Of a stretch of DNA of 64,000 nt, positions 19,396 through 28,287 are shown piece after piece; position 1 is the first letter of the stretch, and the number at the start of each line of letters is the position of its first letter. A program made the translations under genes and the position numbers. The notes under the pieces were generated by a model, which searched no databases, had not been told where the DNA came from, and saw only the letters and a program-made list of their open reading frames with translations. Origin of the DNA: Photorhabdus luminescens subsp. luminescens (GTDB lineage Bacteria; Pseudomonadota; Gammaproteobacteria; Enterobacterales; Enterobacteriaceae); contig NZ_JXSK01000006.1 in the NCBI RefSeq assembly GCF_001083805.1, positions 62,001-126,000 of the forward strand. The letters are read 5' to 3'.

Positions 19396-20066
19396 ATAAA
19401 TCACCTTTGTTAACTAAAAAATCGCCGCTGGATATCGATGCCTTGTTACAGAACAGCTACCTGTTGGTGGCAGAGCTTTGTCAGGGCGCATCGGTGGAAC
19501 AGGCGGATGTGGTGTGGCAGCACTGTACCCACGAGATAGAACAGACCCGGCAAGCGCTGCGTGACGCGGATATCAGTGAATCCGCGATTAATCATATCAG
19601 CTACGCCCATTGCGCCCTGTTGGATGAAACCGTACTGGAACGGGCGCCGGAACAAGGATATGCAGCCTGGCGGGCAACATCATTGCAGGAGCATTTCTTT
19701 GATACCGCCGAGGCCGGTCACCAGTTGTATGAACGGATGCGTACTGTACTGGATGAACCGGCCCCTGATCGGGCAGTACTGACCTGTTTTCACCGCGTGT
19801 TGTTGTTGGGATTTCAGGGAAAGTGTCAGGAAGATACCGCATTGATACGTGAACAACTGGTAACTCGTTTACGTCAACAGGTCGTACCTTTCGGCACGGC
19901 TCAACAATCACCGGCGTTAACCAATGTGTCGCCGGACCGTCTCAGGTTAGGCGCCATAGTCGGCCGACTAGCCGCGGCGATCTCCGGGATGGTCATCGTG
20001 TTGCTCGGTGTCTGGTGGGGGTTAGGCCACTATCTGGCAACGCTATTTCCGGGGTTGGCGAGATGA
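19392..20066 (+). CDS. tssL: Type VI secretion inner-membrane protein TssL (DotU family)
   Basis: Protein of 224 residues with a cytoplasmic helical DotU/TssL domain (segment LDETVLERAPEQGYAAWRA near residues 76-94) and a single C-terminal transmembrane helix at about 190-215. This is the tail-anchored topology of the family. It has no fused peptidoglycan-binding domain; the next gene supplies an OmpA-like domain as a separate protein. The ATG overlaps the tssK stop, and its own stop overlaps the next start (ATGA at 20063-20066), so the three are probably translated as one unit. Confidence 0.92.
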   Translation: MNKSPLLTKKSPLDIDALLQNSYLLVAELCQGASVEQADVVWQHCTHEIEQTRQALRDADISESAINHISYAHCALLDETVLERAPEQGYAAWRATSLQEHFFDTAEAGHQLYERMRTVLDEPAPDRAVLTCFHRVLLLGFQGKCQEDTALIREQLVTRLRQQVVPFGTAQQSPALTNVSPDRLRLGAIVGRLAAAISGMVIVLLGVWWGLGHYLATLFPGLAR

Positions 20067-21742
20067 GTGTCACGTTGCAGCGGATGTTATGGGGATGGGG
20101 AGCCGGGCTGGCGCTGCTGCTCTGTCTGGTCTGGTTGCCCTTATCGCCGGTGGGCCGGTGGGTGGGGGCAGTCATTGTCCTGTTCTGCACGCTGGCGGGG
20201 CTGCTTTATAACGGGCGTTCTCGACAGCGAGAGTGCCTTAACAGCCTGTCAGCGGCGCTGCCGCCTGAAAGTGATCGCTTGCCGGTCGTGTTGGTATATA
20301 GCGACATCCAGGACAGCTTGTTTGGTGATGAACTGTTGCGTCAGACGCCGCAAGGCTACTGGTTGTGCTTACCGTCAGGGACTTCGCTGTCTGACGGGGT
20401 GTCAAGCTTACTGGCTGCCCGGCCCTCTTGGAGCGGCCAGTTAAGTGTAATGGCGGTGATCAACCCTCAGCAATACCGTGACGCCGCCGTGTTGGCAGGT
20501 TGGGTGCGAGAACTACGCTGGCAGCTATCCCAAGTGCGTCAACAACACGCTGTTTCGCTGCCTTTACTGTTAGCGGGCTATTTAGCCGGGCCATCCCGAC
20601 AACCTGATGATTCACCGTGGTTTGAGTGGCAATCAGGATGGACCACGGTGACGGCCTGGCGCGAAGGCGCCTCTTTTCAACCACTCGCGGATTGGTTGGA
20701 ACAGGGCACGCTAACAGAACAGATGGAGCGTTTTCAGCGTGGGGTTGAGTTGACTAGTTGGGCTGATTGGATGAAAGCGCATGTATTGCCCGTCTGCCTG
20801 ACCCCGGAAGATGGCTTATCTCCTTGTCCACCGCTGGCGATGGTATTGAAGTTTGTATCGGCATTACCGCATTGGTCAACCGGCCATGTCTGGCAACAGT
20901 GGCTACAAACCAAAACGGCGCTGAACAGGGCGGGCGATCCGATAGACACATCGGGTACCGGTGATGCTGCCGCTACATTGCCATTCCCGGACAGTGTATT
21001 GCGCCTGCTGCCCGCAAGTGCACGGACACCGGTTCAACGGGCCGTGGGGATAGCGCTGGGGCTGTTTCTGTTGGCGGGCATAACCGCGCTAGGTTGCTCG
21101 GCCTGGCATAACCGACAGTTATTGCGTCAGGTGGAGAGTGATCTGCGGCATTACCAGTCCATTGCCGTGACGGATGATAACCGCAAGGCACAGGCGGCGG
21201 CAGTACTGAGGAGCGACGCTGACCGGCTTGAGCGGTATTACCGGGACGGCGTGCCGTGGCGTCTGGGATTGGGGCTATATCAAGGGGCGCGATTACGTCC
21301 GCCATTGGATGCGGCCCTTGCCGGTTACCACGCTAAACCGAGGGAGAAAACGCCGGTAACGCCAGTGGAACCCCAGACGATCAGCCTTAACAGTCTGGCG
21401 CTGTTTGATGTGGGACAGGCGAAACTGAAAGCGGGTTCAACCAAAGTATTAGTCAACGCGCTAATCAACATCCGCGCCAAACCGGGCTGGATGATCCTCA
21501 TCACCGGCCACACAGATTCCACCGGTGATGCCACGAAAAATCAGGCGCTGTCATTGGCACGCGCCGAAGCAGTCCGCGATTGGCTATTGCAAACCAGCGA
21601 CATACCGCTGGCTTGCTTCACTGTACAAGGCAAGGGAGCAACGAGTCCGATCGCGACTAACACAACCGCTGCGGGGCGAGCAGCCAACCGTAGGGTTGAA
21701 ATTCGTCTGATACCGCATGCGGCTGCCTGTGCGCGACCGTAG
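20063..21742 (+). CDS. T6SS-associated inner-membrane protein with C-terminal OmpA-like peptidoglycan-binding domain
   Basis: I chose the ATG at 20063, which overlaps the tssL stop, rather than the upstream in-frame ATG at 20015 inside tssL. The product is 559 residues. Two transmembrane helices lie near the N-terminus (about residues 7-50) and a third at about 327-350. The C-terminal 110 residues form an OmpA/MotB-like domain (ITGHTDSTGD, then NRRVEIRLIP). It probably anchors the TssL/TssM membrane complex to peptidoglycan, as TagL-like or extended TssL proteins do. The large region between the second and third helices (roughly 60-320) matches nothing I recognise. Role is inferred from domain and position. 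Confidence 0.82.
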   Translation: MSVTLQRMLWGWGAGLALLLCLVWLPLSPVGRWVGAVIVLFCTLAGLLYNGRSRQRECLNSLSAALPPESDRLPVVLVYSDIQDSLFGDELLRQTPQGYWLCLPSGTSLSDGVSSLLAARPSWSGQLSVMAVINPQQYRDAAVLAGWVRELRWQLSQVRQQHAVSLPLLLAGYLAGPSRQPDDSPWFEWQSGWTTVTAWREGASFQPLADWLEQGTLTEQMERFQRGVELTSWADWMKAHVLPVCLTPEDGLSPCPPLAMVLKFVSALPHWSTGHVWQQWLQTKTALNRAGDPIDTSGTGDAAATLPFPDSVLRLLPASARTPVQRAVGIALGLFLLAGITALGCSAWHNRQLLRQVESDLRHYQSIAVTDDNRKAQAAAVLRSDADRLERYYRDGVPWRLGLGLYQGARLRPPLDAALAGYHAKPREKTPVTPVEPQTISLNSLALFDVGQAKLKAGSTKVLVNALINIRAKPGWMILITGHTDSTGDATKNQALSLARAEAVRDWLLQTSDIPLACFTVQGKGATSPIATNTTAAGRAANRRVEIRLIPHAAACARP

Positions 21743-21817
21743 GAAGTACCGGACACCTTATCAACAACGTCGCCGCTACAGGCGACATCACCCAAGTAAC
21801 AATTAGGAGTAATCATT

Positions 21818-22309
21818 ATGGCGATTCCCGCTTATTTATGGCTGAAAGATGACGGCGGCGCTGACATCAAGGGTTCTGTCGATGTACAGGGCCGGGAAGG
21901 GAGTATCGAAATTGTGGCGTTGGAACATATGTTGCACATCCCGACGGACAACAATACCGGCAAACTGACGGGGACCCGTGTGCACGCTCCGCTGGTGTTC
22001 ACCAAAGAGGTGGATGCATCAAGTCCCTATCTATACAAAGCGGTCACCACCGGCCAGACACTGAAATCCGCTGAAATCAAATGGTACAGCATTGATGACG
22101 CAGGTCAGGAGAAAGAGTACTTCATCACCCAACTGGACAACGTGAAGGTGGTGAAAGTGGCGCCGCTGATGCATGACATCAAAGACCCTGCCAAAGAGAA
22201 GCATAACCATCTGGAACGCATTGAGTTGCGCTACGAAAAAATCACCTGGACCTACAAAGACGGCAACATCATTCACGCTGATGCGTGGAATGAGCGCACG
22301 ACGGCGTAA
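21818..22309 (+). CDS. hcp: Type VI secretion tube protein Hcp (TssD)
   Basis: Protein of 163 residues starting MAIPAYLWLKDDGGADIKG, with the Hcp-family landmarks SIEIVALEHMLHIPTDNNTG and HNHLERIELRYEKITWTYKDGN. Hexamers of Hcp stack into the inner tube that is expelled with VgrG. An AGGAG ribosome site sits 9 nt before the ATG. It has 75 nt of its own leader after the OmpA-domain gene and a strong terminator behind it, consistent with separate, abundant expression. Confidence 0.96.
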   Translation: MAIPAYLWLKDDGGADIKGSVDVQGREGSIEIVALEHMLHIPTDNNTGKLTGTRVHAPLVFTKEVDASSPYLYKAVTTGQTLKSAEIKWYSIDDAGQEKEYFITQLDNVKVVKVAPLMHDIKDPAKEKHNHLERIELRYEKITWTYKDGNIIHADAWNERTTA

Positions 22310-22317
22310 CCAGTGTG

Positions 22318-22356
22318 GCAGACGGTTTAATCCGTCTGCTGTTTATTCATTTTTTG
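22318..22356 (+). terminator. Rho-independent terminator after hcp
   Basis: Perfect 8-bp stem GCAGACGG / CCGTCTGC with a 6-nt loop, followed by a T-rich tract. It begins 9 nt after the hcp stop. It should reduce read-through into vgrG, which starts 170 nt further on. Confidence 0.85.
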
Positions 22357-22486
22357 CGTGATAGCGGGGGCGGGAGGCCCCGCTGTAAAAAAATACGAAT
22401 CTAGATAAATCATAACCTTATGGGCCTCGGTATACGGCTATGGGCGGTAGCGTACCCAAATGACTGAGGAATAATCGGAAGAAAAT

Positions 22487-24877
22487 ATGACGAATCCAAC
22501 ACCGATGATCATCTTTGATCACAGCCGCTACAAGATAAAAGTGTGGGGCAATAAAGCGCCGCTGGATGTCCTGACTTTTACCGGGCAGGAAGCCTTAAGC
22601 CAGCCGTTTCGCTATGCCATTGAATTCACCAGTGCGGAGAAAGGGATTGAGCCGGCCCAGATGCTGATGCAGAAAGCCTCCTTTACCCTGACTTCGCCTG
22701 AGATCAATCCGGGGATACGGTGGATGCCGATTGTGCCTCCGGCGCCGCTGCGCTCAGTTTACGGGGTGATCAGCGGCTTCAAACTGCTCTCCGCCTCGCG
22801 GGACGAAAGCCGTTATGAAGTGACGCTGGAGCCACGGCTGGCGCTGCTGGCGAGAAGCCATCAATACGCCATCTACCAAAAACTGTCGGTGCCGGAGATT
22901 GTGGAGAAAATCCTGCGGGAGCGGCATGGTTTTCGCGGGCAGGACTTCCTGTTCAGTCTGGCCTACGACTACCCGAGGCGGGAACAGGTGATGCAATACG
23001 GTGAAGACGACCTGCGCTTTATACAACGCCTGTTGGCGGAAGTAGGCATTTGGTACAAAGTGACGGCGGATGACCGGTTAAAGATCGACGTGGTGGAGTT
23101 TTACGACGACCAGCGTGACTACCAGTTCAACGTCTACCTGCCTGCCCGCAATCCGTCAGGCATGCACGGCGAAGAGGACGCGGTGGTGTGGGGCATGGAG
23201 ACCGCGTATCAGGTGGTGGAAGGAAAAATTACCACCCGGAATTATGACTACCACGATGCCCGGCTGTATCCCGGCCTGAACACCGGGGCGGATGTGGCGC
23301 GGGATGACCGGACGACCTATGGCGAAGCGTACCATTACCGCGATCACTACCGGATACCCGGCGATCGCTACGCCTATCAACCGGAGACGGAAAGCGGGGT
23401 GTTTTATGCCCGCCTGCATCACGAGCGCTACCTGAATCAACGCATCCGCCTGCGGGGGATGACCACCTCCGCCACGCTGGCGCCGGGGCAGGAATTGAAA
23501 GTGAAGGGGGACGCCCCGGAAGCGTTTCGCAAAGGGGCGATAATCACCCAGATTACCAACAGCGCCCGCCGGGACAGCAGTTTTGAGATGGCGTTCACCG
23601 CCATTCCCTATTCCGAAACCGTGTGTTTTCGCCCGGAGCGGATACCGAAACCGGTGATGGCGGGCACGATACCCGCGCGGGTGAGCAGCACGAAAGTGAA
23701 TGATATCTACGGCGATATCGACAAAGACGGCCTGTATCGGGTGTCGTTTGACTTTGACCGGGAGAAATGGCCGCAGGGGGGCGAAAGCCTGTGGGTGCGT
23801 CTGGCCCGCCCGTATGCGGGGGAGAAATATGGCTTTCACTGGCCGTTGCTGGAAGGCACCGAAGTGGCGATCGCCTTTGAAGGGGGCGACCCGGATCGGC
23901 CTTATATCGCTTACGCGTTGCACGATTCAATGCACCCGGATCACGTCAATCTCTACAACTACAAACGCAACGTTCTGCGCACCCCGGCGAATAACAAACT
24001 GCGGATGGATGACGAGCGTGGTCGGGAACATATCAAGCTGAGTACCGAATACGGCGGTAAAAGCCAGTTAAATCTCGGTCATCTGGTCGATAGCCAGCGC
24101 CCACGCCCGGATAAACGGGGAGAAGGTTTTGAGTTGCGAACCGACGACTGGGGCGCGATCCGGGCCGGTAAGGGATTGTTTATCAGTACTGATGAACAAT
24201 TAAAAGCACAGGGAAAAACGCTGGAGATGCAGGAAGCGTTATCGGCACTGGCACAAGCTAACCAGCAAATGCAGACGCTCAGTGAGGCGGCCACGCAGGC
24301 GGCGTCTTTTGCCGCCGACATACAAACACAATTGAACTACGTCCGGGAACAAGTAACGCAGTTGCAGACAGCGGTGCTGTTAGCCAGCTCACCGGCGGGT
24401 ATTTCTCTGGTCAGCGGCGCACATATGCAAATGGCCGCAAAAGAAAACCTGATGGTCAATGTTGGCAAGCACGCTGATATCGGGGTTATGAAACGTTTGT
24501 TTATCGGCGTTGGAGAGGCGTTTGGTTTGTTTGTCGAAAAACTCGGCATCAAGCTCGTTGCCAATCAGGGCAAGGTACTGGTACAGGCCCAGCATGACGA
24601 AATGGAATTGATGGCACAACAGGAGATAACGCTCTCCAGTAGCGATAACAACATCACGATTACCACCCCCAAAACGCTGACGCTGAACGCAGGGGGAACC
24701 TATTTGAAGATGGATGGCAATGGTATCGAATTTGGGACGCCGGGTAATTATCAGGTGAAATGCCAGGGTTACAACGTGAAAAAAGGTGGCGCATCAATCG
24801 ACACGAAAGTATCCGCCTTCCCCAAAACAGAATTAAAAGAAACGACCCCCGATCACACGGGTTCAATTTCAGGATAA
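22487..24877 (+). CDS. vgrG: Type VI secretion spike protein VgrG (TssI)
   Basis: Protein of 796 residues. The N-terminal phage gp27-like hub spans roughly 1-370. The gp5 OB-fold region follows at about 395-480 (YRVSFDFDREKWPQGGESLWVRLARP region and a GFHWPLLEGTEVAIAFEGGDPDRPYI stretch, both typical). A C-terminal beta-prism/DUF2345-like needle spans about 620-770 with repeated short strands. A coiled-coil segment rich in Gln and Ala lies near 580-640. There is no extra enzymatic tail, so cargo is probably carried by separate proteins. The next gene, 13 nt downstream, is the obvious client effector. Confidence 0.95.
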   Translation: MTNPTPMIIFDHSRYKIKVWGNKAPLDVLTFTGQEALSQPFRYAIEFTSAEKGIEPAQMLMQKASFTLTSPEINPGIRWMPIVPPAPLRSVYGVISGFKLLSASRDESRYEVTLEPRLALLARSHQYAIYQKLSVPEIVEKILRERHGFRGQDFLFSLAYDYPRREQVMQYGEDDLRFIQRLLAEVGIWYKVTADDRLKIDVVEFYDDQRDYQFNVYLPARNPSGMHGEEDAVVWGMETAYQVVEGKITTRNYDYHDARLYPGLNTGADVARDDRTTYGEAYHYRDHYRIPGDRYAYQPETESGVFYARLHHERYLNQRIRLRGMTTSATLAPGQELKVKGDAPEAFRKGAIITQITNSARRDSSFEMAFTAIPYSETVCFRPERIPKPVMAGTIPARVSSTKVNDIYGDIDKDGLYRVSFDFDREKWPQGGESLWVRLARPYAGEKYGFHWPLLEGTEVAIAFEGGDPDRPYIAYALHDSMHPDHVNLYNYKRNVLRTPANNKLRMDDERGREHIKLSTEYGGKSQLNLGHLVDSQRPRPDKRGEGFELRTDDWGAIRAGKGLFISTDEQLKAQGKTLEMQEALSALAQANQQMQTLSEAATQAASFAADIQTQLNYVREQVTQLQTAVLLASSPAGISLVSGAHMQMAAKENLMVNVGKHADIGVMKRLFIGVGEAFGLFVEKLGIKLVANQGKVLVQAQHDEMELMAQQEITLSSSDNNITITTPKTLTLNAGGTYLKMDGNGIEFGTPGNYQVKCQGYNVKKGGASIDTKVSAFPKTELKETTPDHTGSISG

Positions 24878-24890
24878 GGAGCCTGCACGA

Positions 24891-27155
24891 ATGAAAATTT
24901 ATTTTCCTGTCAGTCGAGAAAACGACGGTCAGCCTTATCAGGCCGCCGATGATAAAAGCCTGCAAGCCATGCTGGCGAAACTGCGTTCTGAGCCCAACGG
25001 CGCCTGGCTGATTGGGGCGAATGGTCAATGGCACGGCGGTATACACCTTAGTGACCGGGCCAGTGCGCCGTATGCCAAATTGACGCCGGATTTGTTGCAA
25101 CAGAACAAAGTGATGCCGCTGCGCTGCATGGTTGAGGGGGAAGTGGTGGCTTACCGGCTAAATAAAGCGTATTTACAAGCCCCCTATTTTCGTGATGAAC
25201 AACTAAAATATTCCAGCACTTTTGCTCTGGTAAAATCAGAATACAAGGCACAGGATGAAACACTGCTGACATTCTACAGCTTGTATATGCATCTGGCGCC
25301 GGTGAGTGATTACCCGGCGTACCCACGGTATAGAGCGATTGTGCAGCACACACTGAATACCCACCGGTTTACTGCAAATAATGAGGAGCAATACGGTATA
25401 CCCTCTGATGTGACGGAACGGGGTGAACGGCGTGATTATGATATTCCGCCGACAAACGGCCGTCTGAAACACGGTGATGAATTTTTGGTGTATCAGACAG
25501 CGGATTTCTTTATGACCACCATCATCTCGACCCGTTATGACAAAGTACGCTTTGGTCTGGCGCAGAAGCTGGAGGGTGGCGTGGTAAAAGATGAGAAGAA
25601 ATTTTGGGTGGAATTAGATCCTCAGTTTGTTGAGCAGATAGGTGAAGCCTGTCCCCATATGCCGGTTTGGATGCAAGCGGCAGTTAAAAAAGGAACGTTT
25701 GACTGCGTACAGACTTTGACCGGTGACGAGGTAATTAAAATTAACGCGGGCGACCCGATAGGCCATCTGGGGTTATTTGAATCGCCGGCGGCCCGGTTGC
25801 CTGACCGAATGTCTTACTATTTTACGCATATTGAAGTGTTGAGTGCCGACGATAACTTGCCGGACTTTGTGAATAACACCAAACATCTGGCGGATGGCCG
25901 GAAGTATGTTATCTGCGGCCTTGATCAGATGTTGCACAGTTATGATGTAACACACAAGACTTTTACCCCCTTAAAGGTCAGAACGCAGCAAGAAATCGTG
26001 CTGGCGAAAGCGCTGACCAGCCCGGTGAAGGATAAAAACGGGGTGAACTGGTACAAAGTGACGCAGACCGGCTGGGTAAAACAGAATGGGGAACTTGTGA
26101 CGGAGGTCGATCAACATGACCTGAATAAACTGGGATTTCGTTTGTTGGAAGAGGAGGCGACCACGGATTTCAGCAAATTAACGGCAGAGGAATGCGTGAA
26201 AGCCCTATTGCGTCATTTACTGGCGGCGGCAAAACAGGACCGACGGATAGACCATGCCTTGGTCCCGGCCCGTTATGAACGTATTTTGCGGAAGCTGGAT
26301 AAAGACGGCGATGGACAGTTGAATGCTCAGGAAGTGCGCCTTGGATTGTATAACCCGGAGATGATTAACGTGGTGACGCGGTTTATCGTGAAGCACAGCA
26401 GTGAATGGTATGAAGACAGTCAGGGAGGAGCGTGGGAGAACTTTTTTACGAATGTGGTAAAGAATCGCACGGCGAATAAGTTCTGGCGGCAGTATCTGGA
26501 TGATCAGGTATGGATGAAGGCAGTAGAACCATTCAGTAGTGGGAAACCAGTGTGGCATATGCATCCCGTGGTGTTTTTAGATGCATTATCTGAATATGGT
26601 TTATGTAAAGATAAGTTCAAAAAAATATCAAGGATAATATTAAAGCATGAAGGAGGATATGTTAATGATCCAGACGATAGTGGAGGTGAGACAAATATGG
26701 GTATTACTTTTAATACATGGAAAGCGTATGCGATGAGTGATTTAGGGATTGAACCGTCATCTGAGAACTTAAAACACCTTACTAAAGATCAAGCAGAGAT
26801 TATTTATTATAATCATTATTGGGAGCCTAGAGGTTTTTGCAAGATAGAAAATTCAAAAATTGCATTAATGATTTATGATTGGACTATTACGTCAGGAAAA
26901 GCCATAAAAGAGACAAGAAAGTTAATTAATAGTGAGTTTTACTCAAAATTACCTATATCAAATTCAATCGATGATGACATGATACATTCGATTAATGCAA
27001 TAGAAGGGCAGGGTAATTTTTTGCAAAGATTAGCTGACGTCAGAAAGAGATATTATGAATCATTAACATATACAAATGGTGTTCGTAATAATCAAATAAA
27101 ATATCTTGCAGGATGGTTAGGTAGAGTCGATGATTGTTTAAAGGTGGTTATATGA
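24891..27155 (+). CDS. Chimeric T6SS effector with C-terminal GH108-type muramidase domain
   Basis: Protein of 754 residues starting 13 nt after vgrG. The N-terminal part (about 1-360) has an LYMHL motif reminiscent of M23 peptidases but without a clear full metal site, so I would not call it active. Residues around 365-405 look SH3-like (NGVNWYKVTQTGWV). A canonical EF-hand loop DKDGDGQLNAQE begins at Asp470. From about residue 566 the DNA becomes clearly AT-rich. The encoded domain has the GH108 signature EGGYVND (catalytic Glu587) and SGGETNMGIT, so it probably cleaves peptidoglycan glycan strands in the periplasm of rivals. The stop overlaps the next gene (ATGA). The composition break suggests the toxin tip was swapped onto a conserved delivery part. 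Confidence 0.85.
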   Translation: MKIYFPVSRENDGQPYQAADDKSLQAMLAKLRSEPNGAWLIGANGQWHGGIHLSDRASAPYAKLTPDLLQQNKVMPLRCMVEGEVVAYRLNKAYLQAPYFRDEQLKYSSTFALVKSEYKAQDETLLTFYSLYMHLAPVSDYPAYPRYRAIVQHTLNTHRFTANNEEQYGIPSDVTERGERRDYDIPPTNGRLKHGDEFLVYQTADFFMTTIISTRYDKVRFGLAQKLEGGVVKDEKKFWVELDPQFVEQIGEACPHMPVWMQAAVKKGTFDCVQTLTGDEVIKINAGDPIGHLGLFESPAARLPDRMSYYFTHIEVLSADDNLPDFVNNTKHLADGRKYVICGLDQMLHSYDVTHKTFTPLKVRTQQEIVLAKALTSPVKDKNGVNWYKVTQTGWVKQNGELVTEVDQHDLNKLGFRLLEEEATTDFSKLTAEECVKALLRHLLAAAKQDRRIDHALVPARYERILRKLDKDGDGQLNAQEVRLGLYNPEMINVVTRFIVKHSSEWYEDSQGGAWENFFTNVVKNRTANKFWRQYLDDQVWMKAVEPFSSGKPVWHMHPVVFLDALSEYGLCKDKFKKISRIILKHEGGYVNDPDDSGGETNMGITFNTWKAYAMSDLGIEPSSENLKHLTKDQAEIIYYNHYWEPRGFCKIENSKIALMIYDWTITSGKAIKETRKLINSEFYSKLPISNSIDDDMIHSINAIEGQGNFLQRLADVRKRYYESLTYTNGVRNNQIKYLAGWLGRVDDCLKVVI

Positions 27156-27529
27156 AAAAGATCTTTTTTTTATTGTTGTTTTTTTGCTCCCAATCATTTG
27201 CTTTTTCTGGCTATTGGATTTCACAGTATCATAATGACACTTATAAGCTTTATTTAAAGGAAAATAAAAATGAAATAGTAGGTAGGTATTGTTTTATAAC
27301 AAATAATGGCAATAGAATAGATTGCGAGGATAATGATATATTAAATATAAAAGGTCATATAAATGGTAATGTTGCTGATGTTTATTTTATGAGTACTTTT
27401 GGTGGCAATGGAACAGCTAAAATAACAAAAGAAAAAAATAAACTTATATGGATTATTGAAGATTCAAGGCCATTTGATGATGCTAATATGAGCGTGAGAA
27501 AAAAAATAATATTTATACGGAGTAAATAA
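27152..27529 (+). CDS. Small exported protein, candidate immunity protein for the GH108 effector
   Basis: Start chosen at 27152 (MKKIFF), which overlaps the effector stop in ATGA and has AAGGTGG just upstream; an earlier in-frame ATG at 27134 would lengthen the N-terminus without a ribosome site. The product is 125 residues with a Sec signal peptide ending near SFA, then a small domain with two cysteines (YCF and DCED). Family not recognised. Position, coupling, predicted periplasmic location and AT-rich composition like the toxin tip all fit a cognate immunity protein that blocks the muramidase. Function is inference from context. Confidence 0.75.
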   Translation: MKKIFFLLLFFCSQSFAFSGYWISQYHNDTYKLYLKENKNEIVGRYCFITNNGNRIDCEDNDILNIKGHINGNVADVYFMSTFGGNGTAKITKEKNKLIWIIEDSRPFDDANMSVRKKIIFIRSK

Positions 27530-27589
27530 ATTTTCAATGACTATTTTGTTAATTTTAATTGTATAATAATAGGTTGATTAATGCCATAA

Positions 27590-27616
27590 GAGCAAAGGAT
27601 TGACTATCCTTTGCTC
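27590..27616. repeat. Perfect 11-bp inverted repeat
   Basis: GAGCAAAGGAT / ATCCTTTGCTC around a 5-nt TGACT spacer, 61 bp after the preceding stop. No T-run follows on the plus strand, so it is a weak terminator candidate; it could instead be a mobile-element end or protein-binding site. Confidence 0.5.
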
Positions 27617-27646
27617 AGATATACAACGGGCCTCGTCAGAATGGAT

Positions 27647-28138
27647 ATGATGTAAAAATGAGTAGGAATTATGATGCGATTATATCTCACAGGTAGTTTA
27701 GTACTTTTGCTTTCTTTACTTTCTTTTCACAACTTTTATGCTAAGAGTGAAAATAATTCAGATGTTTATTTTTCATGTAATACAAATAAAGGTAATGTAA
27801 AGCTGGAAATAAAAGATGGTACGTTATCATACTCTTTGTCAAAAGAGGGAATAAACAGTTTTATATTTAATTCTCTTGGAGATAACTATTCTGGTTTTTT
27901 ATATAATCATTATACGAGATATCAAGCGGAGTATATTTATGTTTATTTTGTCAATGGAAATTATAGATATACGGTATTTGATAATTATGAAAATAATAAA
28001 AAATCTAGTGGAGTAAGTGTTGTAAATAATGATAATAAAAAAGAGTTTCTGCTGATGTGTAAGACAGTGAAAAAAAATAATCTTAGAAATCTCATTACGT
28101 TTTTAGAGTGTGATAAGGATAATGCTTTGGGGTGTTGA
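27647..28138 (+). repeat. Direct repeat, copy 1 (about 0.49 kb)
   Basis: This block, comprising the last bases of the upstream leader and the whole 155-residue gene, recurs at 29667-30157. Similarity stops abruptly at both ends, about 24 nt before the ATG and at the TGA. Confidence 0.9.
27671..28138 (+). CDS. Small exported protein, orphan immunity candidate (copy 1 of a duplicated gene)
   Basis: Product of 155 residues with an N-terminal signal peptide (MRLYLTGSLVLLLSLLSF, cleavage near YAKS). The remainder is rich in Asn, Tyr and Ser with four cysteines and no family I recognise. The block 27647-28138 is repeated almost exactly at 29667-30157. There the A8 tract found here (AGTG then eight A) has only seven A, which breaks the frame. 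No effector gene precedes it. It fits an orphan immunity gene in the effector/immunity island, but function is not shown. Confidence 0.65.
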   Translation: MMRLYLTGSLVLLLSLLSFHNFYAKSENNSDVYFSCNTNKGNVKLEIKDGTLSYSLSKEGINSFIFNSLGDNYSGFLYNHYTRYQAEYIYVYFVNGNYRYTVFDNYENNKKSSGVSVVNNDNKKEFLLMCKTVKKNNLRNLITFLECDKDNALGC

Positions 28139-28286
28139 CAATCCAGATTTAATTACAACGGATACAACTATAGGATTAGAAACAGCATTTGCCTTTTGGA
28201 TAAGTAAAAGTATAAATATTGCTACTGATAATTATGATGTCAAAATAGTAACAAAACTGATAAATGAGGAGTGGCGGGGTGCTTAA
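28128..28286 (+). pseudogene. Orphan 3' tip of a GH19-like (lysozyme/chitinase fold) effector
   Basis: Open frame of 52 codons with no start of its own, overlapping the end of the preceding gene in another frame. The translation contains NPDLITTDTTIGLETAFAFW and ends with VTKLINEEW. This resembles the C-terminal end of GH19-type peptidoglycan or chitin hydrolases (pattern NPxLxxxDxxxAxxxAxxFW...VTxxIN). It stops 1 nt before the next gene's ATG, exactly where a complete effector would sit relative to its immunity gene. I read it as the remnant left when the rest of the effector was replaced. Confidence 0.65.
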
Positions 28287-28287
28287 A

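Noticed and set aside
20015..20062. Upstream extension of the OmpA-domain protein (ATG at 20015)
   Set aside because: It lies inside tssL and lacks a ribosome site; the ATG at 20063 overlaps the tssL stop and begins a normal membrane segment.
23156..23923. 255-codon minus-strand frame inside vgrG
   Set aside because: Shadow of the GC-rich vgrG reading frame; vgrG homology covers the whole interval on the plus strand.
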